Assembly (NCBI RefSeq): GCF_032678705.1
Contig: NZ_JAVTSS010000001.1
Coordinates: forward strand, 2,294,001-2,358,000
DNA from: Pedobacter frigiditerrae
GTDB taxonomy: Bacteria; Bacteroidota; Bacteroidia; Sphingobacteriales; Sphingobacteriaceae
Reading direction: 5' to 3'
DNA length: 64,000 nt
A model generated the notes under the pieces. The model saw only the letters and a list, made by a program, of their open reading frames with translations. It ran no database searches and had not been told where the DNA came from. Every line of letters begins with the position of its first letter. The stretch's first letter is position 1. The translations under genes were made by a program, and so were the position numbers. Positions 43,546 to 50,670 of the stretch are shown here, piece after piece.

Positions 43546-44811
43546 ATGGAGGATTTTAAAGATTTTTATAGCACTTCTAATCTTAAGCAAATTAAGATTT
43601 TAAGTATGATACTTTTGGTTATTACTGCATCATCAAGAATACTTACGGCTATTTTTTACGATGAAGTGGTCAAAATCCCAAGTTACACAGAACATTCAAT
43701 AGGAAATGTTATTCAGCTTACTGGTGCGGTAGTATTTTACACCTTAAGTAGGATTGCGCTTCAAAATGGAAATTGGAGTCAGCAACAAAAGAAAACACTA
43801 ACCTTGGCCTTTATTTTATTTGTGTTACTCATCACCTTTGGTGTTAGCTACGTTATTTCAATGCATAACACAAAAAATACACTACTGATGTTTTTAATTG
43901 GTATTGTTACTGTAAGCTTATTTTTTGCAATTGAATATCGAGAGATTATGGCAATATCTATATTTGTTGTAGTGCTTTTTATACTAAGTATGGTGATGCC
44001 TAAAATTGCATTTCAAGAAAAAATCACAAATGTAATTGCCGCTTTTATTCTAGGTTTCATTTTACTCTGCTTTTCCAGATATGGTTATTACTTTAAATCT
44101 CAACACTTTGTAAGACTTAAACAGCTGGAAGAAAAAAATTTAGAAATTGAGCTTCTTAATAATCAAAAAGGAGAGATTTTAGGTTTTGTAGCACACGATT
44201 TGAGAAATCCATTAAATAACATTGAAGCGTTAAGTGAGCTGATGTTATTGGAAAATCAAAACAATCTAGAAGCTAAAATGATTGCCAATTCCGCTAAGCA
44301 AGCAAAAGAAATCATTAACGATTTGCTGGAAGCTGTTAAATCTGAACAAGGGCTTTTAGAGACAAAAAGACATGAATTAGTATCATTTCTTACTCCAATT
44401 ATTACTAGATGGAAAACAAATAGCAAAAGAGAAATCCTTTTTATAGCTGAGCCCAAAAAAATAGCTACAGCAATCAATTCCTCAAAATTAGAACGTGTAA
44501 TAGATAATTTAATCAGCAATGCTATAAAATTTTCTCCAACCGATAAGCCTATTGAAATTACCTTGAATTTACATCATACCAATGTTTGTATCGTTGTTAA
44601 AGACAATGGAATTGGAATTCCAGACTACTTACAAAAGCACATATTTAAACAGTTTTCTAAAGCAGGGAGAAAAGGTTTACAAGGAGAAAAATCTGTTGGT
44701 TTAGGCTTGCATATTTCTAAACGAATTATTGAACGCCATAAGGGTAGGTTATTAATGCAAAGTAAAGAGAATGAGGGAACAGCTTTTACAATATTATTGC
44801 CAATGAGTTAA
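43546..44811 (+). CDS. Membrane sensor histidine kinase
   Basis: A kinase with six predicted transmembrane helices (within about the first 190 residues), then a short coiled coil (KQLEEKNLEIELLNNQKGEILG) and the catalytic part. H-box FVAHDLRNPLNN has the His at residue 217 counted from 43546. ATP-binding blocks are LISNAIKFSP, DNGIGIP and GLGLHISKRI. No receiver or response regulator is next to it. The open frame runs back to a GTG at 43465, adding 27 residues; the ATG at 43546 is preferred but the choice is not certain. The stop overlaps the convergent helicase by 4 bp. Confidence 0.88.
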   Translation: MEDFKDFYSTSNLKQIKILSMILLVITASSRILTAIFYDEVVKIPSYTEHSIGNVIQLTGAVVFYTLSRIALQNGNWSQQQKKTLTLAFILFVLLITFGVSYVISMHNTKNTLLMFLIGIVTVSLFFAIEYREIMAISIFVVVLFILSMVMPKIAFQEKITNVIAAFILGFILLCFSRYGYYFKSQHFVRLKQLEEKNLEIELLNNQKGEILGFVAHDLRNPLNNIEALSELMLLENQNNLEAKMIANSAKQAKEIINDLLEAVKSEQGLLETKRHELVSFLTPIITRWKTNSKREILFIAEPKKIATAINSSKLERVIDNLISNAIKFSPTDKPIEITLNLHHTNVCIVVKDNGIGIPDYLQKHIFKQFSKAGRKGLQGEKSVGLGLHISKRIIERHKGRLLMQSKENEGTAFTILLPMS

Positions 44812-46253
44812 TCTTCTTGAGCTGTAGCAAATAGGTTTTGTGAAAAATTAACCAAAAACAACTCTCTTTTCGCACGTGTAACCCCAGTATAAAGCCAACG
44901 TAAAAAATCAAGGTCAACCATTTCATCGGTTAAATAACCTTGGTCAACAAAAACAGCATCCCATTGCCCACCTTGTGCTTTATGACAAGTTACTGCATAA
45001 GCAAATTTTATTTGGAGGGCATTATAATAGGGGTCAATTTTAATGGCCTCCATTTTTTCCTTTTTGCTGGGTAAATGTTCATAGTCTAACATTAATCCTT
45101 CAAACATTTGTTTACTTTTTTCGTAAGGCAGATTTGGTGTTTCTGCTTGCAAAGTATCTAAAATCACCTTGCAAGAAACGGTTCCCACTTCCGGGAAATC
45201 TAAAAAATCTAAACTTACTTCTGCGAAACGAAGTCCGTAACGTTCTTCTTCTTTCCTCACCCGAACCACCTTTGCCATATCGCCATTGGCAATAAAAGCT
45301 GTTTCTTGGTTTTCTGGCAACCAGAAATAATTATTGCGAACCACCATAATTTGGTCGCCACCACTTAGCTCTTCATCCCTGTATAAAAGCCTCGCCCTAA
45401 TCTGATTATTGTAAACATTAGCCGATTTGTTAGAGCGACAAACCATCAAGGAATTTTCAATCCCAAATTTACTGTAAGCATATTCTAAACCCTCCACCAG
45501 CTTAATTCCAGTCATACTGAAAATATCTTTATAACTTTTGGTCATAAACTTCGGCAAGGCTTTGTTTTCCTCATTATAGGTATTGATGAGCTTCCTCAAC
45601 ATTGTTGCATTCGCTAAAATACCCGATTTTTTCTCTTGTCTTACTACTTCTTTTAGCTCTACTGCACCTGTTTTTAACCCGAAATTATTAGCTAAATATT
45701 TCTCGTTTAATGCTGGGCTATCAATACTACCAACTGGCGGAAGCTGGGCGGTATCACCTACAAACAACAACGAACAGTTTTTATCTTTGCCAGTTGGCCC
45801 TGGTTGATAAACAAATTCTATCAAATCTTTTAGAAATGAAGAACCACTTTGCGGATTCCATTCATCGGCAATCATAGAAGCCTCATCAACAATAAAAAGT
45901 GTGTTTTCTGCTAAGTTTGGTGCCAATTGAAAAGCCATTTCTGTAGCAACAGCACTTTTTTTACGATAAATCTTTTTGTGAACAGTTAGAGCCCTTTTAC
46001 CTGTGTAATTGCTAATTACCTTTGCCGCCCTACCCGTTGGAGCCAATAACACCACTTTTAAGTTGAAATAAGGCAATGCCTTAACCAATGCAGCTACAGA
46101 AGTTGTTTTTCCTGTACCCGCATAACCTCTTAAAACAAAACATTTTTTAGTACTCCTATGATTTAAAAAAGCAGTGGCTCTAGTACAAAAAACCAATTGT
46201 TCTTCTGTAGGTTCAAAAGGATAAGATTGGGCAATTAAATTGGCTTTGTCCAT
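44808..46253 (-). CDS. SF1 DNA helicase (RecD2/Dda-like)
   Basis: A 481-aa superfamily 1B helicase. Motif I GYAGTGKTT (about 43-51), Ia APTGRAA, II VDEAS, III VGDTAQLPPVGS, and the C-terminal UvrD_C_2 block YAVTCHKAQGGQWDAVFVD with motif VI YTGVTRAKREL are all present. It lacks the long N-terminal extension of full RecD, which makes it like phage Dda and the stand-alone Bacteroidota helicases that act 5'-3' on forks or stalled replication. It is divergent from the DUF3822 gene. Confidence 0.92.
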   Translation of the reverse strand: MDKANLIAQSYPFEPTEEQLVFCTRATAFLNHRSTKKCFVLRGYAGTGKTTSVAALVKALPYFNLKVVLLAPTGRAAKVISNYTGKRALTVHKKIYRKKSAVATEMAFQLAPNLAENTLFIVDEASMIADEWNPQSGSSFLKDLIEFVYQPGPTGKDKNCSLLFVGDTAQLPPVGSIDSPALNEKYLANNFGLKTGAVELKEVVRQEKKSGILANATMLRKLINTYNEENKALPKFMTKSYKDIFSMTGIKLVEGLEYAYSKFGIENSLMVCRSNKSANVYNNQIRARLLYRDEELSGGDQIMVVRNNYFWLPENQETAFIANGDMAKVVRVRKEEERYGLRFAEVSLDFLDFPEVGTVSCKVILDTLQAETPNLPYEKSKQMFEGLMLDYEHLPSKKEKMEAIKIDPYYNALQIKFAYAVTCHKAQGGQWDAVFVDQGYLTDEMVDLDFLRWLYTGVTRAKRELFLVNFSQNLFATAQED

Positions 46254-46290
46254 TTAGCAAAGATGCAATGGTAATGTTATAGAAAAAAGT

Positions 46291-46298
46291 TATTTTTG
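46291..46298 (+). promoter_or_regulatory. -7 box (TATTTTTG) directly before the DUF3822 start
   Basis: TATTTTTG matches TAnnTTTG and ends seven bases before the ATG at 46306, so transcription would begin at or within a base or two of the start codon: a leaderless arrangement. Confidence 0.45.
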
Positions 46299-46305
46299 CC
46301 AACAT

Positions 46306-47127
46306 ATGGATAACAACAGCATCTTGTTAATAGACCCAACTTTCGACCCAGCTTCGGCTTCGACTTGCAACCTTTTGGTTAAAGTTGGTTTAGATAGTTT
46401 CTCTTATGCAATCATTAACAAAGAAACCAAACAAGTTAATGCTGTTTTTGATGAGCAAGAGTGTGATAATGGCGCTCAGAAATTTGCAGAGCGATTAAAA
46501 ACCGATTCTTACCTGAAATTACCTTATCAGGAAGTAAAATTTGCAATTCATACGGCAAATACAATCGCCATTCCGAATGATTTATATAATGAGGCAAATT
46601 TAGAAAGCCATTCTCAATTTTTTACAGAATCGCATTCAGGTAATTTATATTGTCAGGCTCAAAATCATTTTGGCTTTACAACTATTTTCACTTTGCTAAG
46701 GGCGATAGATAAAACTTTAGAAGAGTTTACTTACGCAAAGAAATATGAACAAAATGCAGGTTTAATTCAGTTAGCAGAAAAACTTGATGGTTACAACCTA
46801 CTTTTGGATTTTACAGTCGCTTCTTTTAATGTTTTATTCATTAAAAATCAACAAGTTGTATTTCAACAATGTTATGAAATAGAAAATACTGAAGAGTTTA
46901 ATTATTATATTTTACTGATAATAAACCAATTAAACATCAATTTACAAGAAACAGCATTAAATCTAACTGGTATCATTAACAAAGGTGATGAAAAGTACCA
47001 TTGTCTATTAAAATATTTCAGCAAAGCTGATTTTATTTCAGTCGACACTGATTTAAATCAAGAAGTTTTAGATGATATGCCAGCTCATTATTATAGCAGT
47101 TTATTAGCCCTTAACCAATGCGTATAA
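46306..47127 (+). CDS. DUF3822 family protein
   Basis: A 273-aa cytoplasmic protein of the Bacteroidota-specific DUF3822 family, which has an actin/hexokinase-like fold by published family descriptions; function is unknown. The visible N-terminal CNLLVKVGLDSFSYAIIN and central LLLDFTVASFNVLFIKNQQVVFQQ stretches are the repeated beta-strand units. It overlaps rsmD by 10 bp, so the pair is co-translated, an arrangement I expect to be conserved in the phylum. Confidence 0.88.
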   Translation: MDNNSILLIDPTFDPASASTCNLLVKVGLDSFSYAIINKETKQVNAVFDEQECDNGAQKFAERLKTDSYLKLPYQEVKFAIHTANTIAIPNDLYNEANLESHSQFFTESHSGNLYCQAQNHFGFTTIFTLLRAIDKTLEEFTYAKKYEQNAGLIQLAEKLDGYNLLLDFTVASFNVLFIKNQQVVFQQCYEIENTEEFNYYILLIINQLNINLQETALNLTGIINKGDEKYHCLLKYFSKADFISVDTDLNQEVLDDMPAHYYSSLLALNQCV

Positions 47128-47678
47128 TAGGCGGAATACTAAAAGGAAGACAGTTTAATGCGCCAGCTCACTTACCTGTTCGTCCGACTACAGATATGGC
47201 TAAGGAGGCCTTATTTAACATCCTCTATAATACTTACGACTTTGAAGAGTGCGATGTTTTAGACCTTTTTAGCGGAACTGGAAGTATTTGTATTGAGTTT
47301 GCATCGAGAGGAATAAAACATGTAAGAGCGGTTGATTTGCACAGAGGCTGTGTGGCTTGGATTAAATCTGTTTCAGAAAAATTCGACTTGTCCCAAATTG
47401 AACCTCAGCAGGCAGATACATTTAAGTTCTTGGCACAAGACAACCATCAATACAATATTATTTTTGCCGACCCACCTTATGATTTGCCAAATATCCCAAT
47501 GATTCCTCAATTGGTCATGAAACATAATTTATTGGCAGAAAATGGCACTTTAATAGTAGAACACCCTCCTTTTTTAAAATTAAACAACTTGCCTGGCTTT
47601 ACAGAAGTAAGGAAATATGGCAATAGTTCGTTTAGCTTTTTTAGCCCCACTCAACCCTCCCCAGAAGGGAGTGCTTAG
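47118..47678 (+). CDS. rsmD: 16S rRNA (guanine-N2)-methyltransferase RsmD
   Basis: A 186-aa SAM-dependent methyltransferase that modifies G966 of 16S rRNA (E. coli numbering). The start MRIIGGILKGRQF, the RPTTDMAKEALFNIL block, the SAM loop VLDLFSGTGSICIE and the catalytic DPPYD are textbook RsmD. The last 10-11 residues (FFSPTQPSPEGSA) are encoded by an intergenic-type repeat (CCCCACTCAACCCTCCCCAG), so the native stop seems to have been lost and replaced by one in the repeat. Confidence 0.95.
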   Translation: MRIIGGILKGRQFNAPAHLPVRPTTDMAKEALFNILYNTYDFEECDVLDLFSGTGSICIEFASRGIKHVRAVDLHRGCVAWIKSVSEKFDLSQIEPQQADTFKFLAQDNHQYNIIFADPPYDLPNIPMIPQLVMKHNLLAENGTLIVEHPPFLKLNNLPGFTEVRKYGNSSFSFFSPTQPSPEGSA

Positions 47679-47984
47679 CAAAGTTCAATAATTTTCGTCA
47701 TTGCGAGAGCCTGCTCCGATTTATCGGAGGTCGTTTTTCATCGCCCGAAGCGATCTCATTTTTATGAGACAAAGTATTTACTAGGAGGAGATTGCTCCGT
47801 TCCTTGCAATGACGAAAAACACTGAAGTCTTTCTTCACTTTCTCGACCTCAGACTTTTCTGACTTTCGGACATCTAATTTTTCTCTATATTTACTTTATG
47901 AAACCATAATAATTTTACAATCACCATTATAATTGAACAAAATTATCATAGCTTCATCACCAATGAAAAACAGATAACAAAAAG
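47679..47984. other. Intergenic repeats between rsmD and coaD
   Basis: No gene. A CGTCATTGCGAGAGCC...CCTTGCAATGACG inverted-repeat element fills 47698-47815, with a smaller palindrome CTCCGATTTATCGGAG (47712-47727). The rest up to coaD is AT-rich and lacks a clear TAnnTTTG box. Confidence 0.6.
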
Positions 47985-48446
47985 ATGAAAATCGCTTTAT
48001 TCCCAGGTTCATTTGACCCAATTACCATAGCTCACGTAGATATCTTAAAAAGAGCATTGCCTTTGTTTGATAAAATTGTAGTTGGTATTGGCCTGAATAG
48101 TTCAAAGCAAAACTTCTTATCTGCAGAGAAAAGAGAGGAAATGGTAAAAACCATTTTTTCTGGAAATGAAAATGTTGAAGTTCAGCTTTACGAAGGCTTA
48201 ACAGTAGATTTTTGTAGAAAAATTAATGCGAAATACATGGTTAGAGGTATTCGTTCTGCCTCAGATTTTGAATATGAAAGAGCAATTGCTCAAATCAATC
48301 AAACAATGATGCCCGAGGTGGAAACCATTCTATTGTTAAGCAAACCAGAATATTCAGCTATTAGCTCAACCATTGTTCGTGATATTTTAAGAAACAAAGG
48401 AGATGTTAGTCCATTTGTACCGAAAGAGGTTATTGAGTTTTTGTAA
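47985..48446 (+). CDS. coaD: Phosphopantetheine adenylyltransferase
   Basis: A 153-aa enzyme for the fourth step of coenzyme A synthesis: 4'-phosphopantetheine plus ATP to dephospho-CoA. The nucleotidyltransferase motif GSFDPITIAHVDIL (TxxH at about 15-18), the KYMVRGIRSASDFEYE block and the second motif ISSTIVRDIL are intact. Length and sequence are normal for CoaD. Confidence 0.97.
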   Translation: MKIALFPGSFDPITIAHVDILKRALPLFDKIVVGIGLNSSKQNFLSAEKREEMVKTIFSGNENVEVQLYEGLTVDFCRKINAKYMVRGIRSASDFEYERAIAQINQTMMPEVETILLLSKPEYSAISSTIVRDILRNKGDVSPFVPKEVIEFL

Positions 48447-48566
48447 TTCTTTTAGCTACTTTGAAAATCCTTCTTCTGGATTGTCAAAGTTTGAAACAGT
48501 AATACAAGCTTATATAAACTTTTTCAATCTGGAGAAGATTGACAAAGTAGAGATTGACAATGTAAT

Positions 48567-49175
48567 CTACACCAAACTCTCAGCTGCTAAAACGTCTAAA
48601 ATTAAAGGATAAGTATTATTCATTTTAGCTTTAATCCCGTCTGGACCAACCCAAGAAGCTGTTGTAATTCCTTCCTCTGTTTGAGGAATCAATTTTGGTT
48701 TTCCTTTCACAAACATTTTATACCAACTGGTTCGTTTTAAAATCACTTTGCCATTTAACTCATAAATGTGGTAGGTTTTGCATAAACGTTCTTGACGCTT
48801 TTCAATTTTAACACCACACTCTTCCTCTACTTCCCTTACTGCCGCAACTTTAACCTTTTCATTTTTTTCTACCTTCCCTTTTGGTAAATCCCATTTTTTG
48901 TTTCTGAAAATAAATAAAAATTCGCCTTTGGCATTTTCTACCAAGCCCCCAGCCGCTTTAATAATGGTTAGTTTCTTTTTAATAGTTTCGAATAGTTCTT
49001 TCGGATTTTTACTAATTAACACAAAATCTTTACTACTTCTCTTTTTTAAGTTTTTATAAAAAGACAGGAAGTCAAAACCATCAGTATCTAATGGTTCGAT
49101 CTTAGATACATGTTTTGGCATCGCATCAGTAACTAGCAAGGTGTTGTTGTTGATATAAATTCGGTAGTTCTTCAT
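48567..49175 (-). CDS. NUDIX hydrolase
   Basis: A 202-aa protein with a C-terminal Nudix domain. The box runs from GKVEKNEKVKVAAVREVEEE through CGV (about 112-134), matching GX5EX7REUXEEXGU. The N-terminal 75 residues (YRIYINNNTLLVTD...) are an extra beta-rich domain typical of a Bacteroidota subfamily. It would cleave a nucleoside diphosphate linked to another group; the substrate is unknown. Divergent from pyrE. Confidence 0.92.
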   Translation of the reverse strand: MKNYRIYINNNTLLVTDAMPKHVSKIEPLDTDGFDFLSFYKNLKKRSSKDFVLISKNPKELFETIKKKLTIIKAAGGLVENAKGEFLFIFRNKKWDLPKGKVEKNEKVKVAAVREVEEECGVKIEKRQERLCKTYHIYELNGKVILKRTSWYKMFVKGKPKLIPQTEEGITTASWVGPDGIKAKMNNTYPLILDVLAAESLV

Positions 49176-49433
49176 ATAAGATGGGTCTCATGAACAGCAT
49201 CATAGCCTAAATACAATAACAAACGTTTTTGTTTAAATTTTATATCAACTGTAAGTTTTAAAAGTATTAAAAAAATATGAATTGAAAAGCGCATGAGATA
49301 AAGAAAGCCATTTAAATAAATTAAATACACTGTTTTCTAAGCAATTATCTCTATCTCAACAAGTTGAATTTGATGGTTTTAAATAAATGTGCTTTGTGTG
49401 GGAAACTTAGCATTTAGATTAAGATAAATTGAT

Positions 49434-49441
49434 TATTTTTG
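49434..49441 (+). promoter_or_regulatory. -7 box (TATTTTTG) abutting the pyrE start
   Basis: TATTTTTG fits TAnnTTTG and ends four bases before the pyrE ATG at 49446. The expected start site falls on the first codon, consistent with a leaderless mRNA or a start just inside the gene. Confidence 0.4.
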
Positions 49442-49445
49442 GAAC

Positions 49446-50111
49446 ATGTATAATAAAAGTGATATTGAATTAAAGGTAGCTGAATTTTTATTACAAATTA
49501 AAGCCGTTAAACTACAACCAAATAACCCATTTACTTGGGCTTCAGGCTGGAAATCGCCAATTTATTGTGATAACAGAATTACGCTATCTCATCCCCCAGT
49601 AAGAACATACATCCGTCAGAAATTAGCACAGCTGATACAAGAAGAATATGGTGCTGTTGATGTAATTGCAGGTGTTGCTACAGCAGGTATTCCACAAGGT
49701 GTTTTAGTTGCACAAGAATTAGGCTTACCTTTTATTTATGTGAGGGCTAAAGCTAAGGAACATGGTACTGGAAGTTTAATTGAAGGAGAAATAGTTGAGG
49801 GACAACGTGTAGTGGTAATCGAAGACTTAATCTCTACAGGAAAAAGCAGTTTACAAGCGGTAGATGCCTTACGTGCTGCCGGTTTATCTGTTGCGGGATT
49901 AGTGGCTATATTTACTTATGGCTTTGATAAAGCTGATGAAAACTTTGCCAATGCAAAATGCAGATACTCAACCTTATCAAATTATACATCTTTAATCAGT
50001 TATGCTGCTGAGCACAGTTTTATTGCACAGGGTGAAATTGATTTATTGAACAAATGGAGACAAAATCCTTCAGAGTGGGGACGTGAAGAAGTCTTGAGTC
50101 CGAAGTCTTAA
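49446..50111 (+). CDS. pyrE: Orotate phosphoribosyltransferase
   Basis: A 221-aa enzyme of pyrimidine synthesis joining orotate to PRPP. The PRPP-binding motif VVVIEDLISTGKSS (about 118-131), the catalytic YVRAKAKEHGTG loop (about 97-108) and the N-terminal NPFTWASGWKSPIYCD block are intact. The last residues (VLSPKS) come from a short GTCTTGAGTCCGAAGTCTTA-type tandem-like sequence, suggesting the natural end has drifted into intergenic sequence. It is followed within about 35 bp by an SRPBCC gene, probably in one transcript. Confidence 0.96.
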   Translation: MYNKSDIELKVAEFLLQIKAVKLQPNNPFTWASGWKSPIYCDNRITLSHPPVRTYIRQKLAQLIQEEYGAVDVIAGVATAGIPQGVLVAQELGLPFIYVRAKAKEHGTGSLIEGEIVEGQRVVVIEDLISTGKSSLQAVDALRAAGLSVAGLVAIFTYGFDKADENFANAKCRYSTLSNYTSLISYAAEHSFIAQGEIDLLNKWRQNPSEWGREEVLSPKS

Positions 50112-50144
50112 GTCTAGAGTCGTTAGCTATTATAAAATAAAATT

Positions 50145-50543
50145 ATGACCATTATAGAAAGTACTACAGAAATAAATTTACCTATAGACAAGGTTTATAA
50201 TTTTTTGGAAGATTTAAATAATCATCAACAATTAATGCCAGAGAATATTTACAACTGGTCTTCTACTACAGATGAAGCAAGTTTTACTATTCAGAACATG
50301 GCAAAATTGGCCATCAAAATATCTAGTCGTGTGCCTAACAGCGAAATTATTGCTATTCCGACAGAAAAACCACCATTTGATGTAGAATTGAAATGGACAG
50401 TTACGCCAAATGATAATGGCGGAACAACTGCAAAACACATCCTTTCGGCAGATTTGAACATGATGATGAAAATGTTAGCATCAGGGCCACTTCAAAAACT
50501 GGCCGACTATCAAACTCAAAAATTAAAGGAAGTTTTAGGGTAA
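50145..50543 (+). CDS. SRPBCC-family protein
   Basis: A 132-aa START/Bet v1-like (SRPBCC) domain. It has the early ESTTEINLPIDKVYNFLEDLNNHQQLMPENI strand-helix pattern (quoted in part), a central WTVTPNDNGGT strand pair and the long C-terminal helix LQKLADYQTQKLKEVL. Such domains bind hydrophobic ligands; no specific role can be given. It lies directly after pyrE and before a terminator. Confidence 0.88.
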   Translation: MTIIESTTEINLPIDKVYNFLEDLNNHQQLMPENIYNWSSTTDEASFTIQNMAKLAIKISSRVPNSEIIAIPTEKPPFDVELKWTVTPNDNGGTTAKHILSADLNMMMKMLASGPLQKLADYQTQKLKEVLG

Positions 50544-50562
50544 TAATCCTATTCATAAATTT

Positions 50563-50594
50563 AAAACACCATAAAGACCTGATGGTGTTTTTTT
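50563..50594 (+). terminator. Terminator after the pyrE-SRPBCC unit
   Basis: AACACCAT/ATGGTGTT stem around AAAGACCTG, followed by TTTTTT. Confidence 0.9.
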
Positions 50595-50670
50595 ATGCTT
50601 AATGTTTTAGGGTTAAGTTACATTGTTCTTTAGCTCATTTTTAATACCTTAGTTAATCAAACTTTTAAAA

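Noticed and set aside
48403..48612. 69-aa plus-strand frame after coaD
   Set aside because: It begins inside coaD in another frame and overlaps the end of the NUDIX gene antisense; no independent support.
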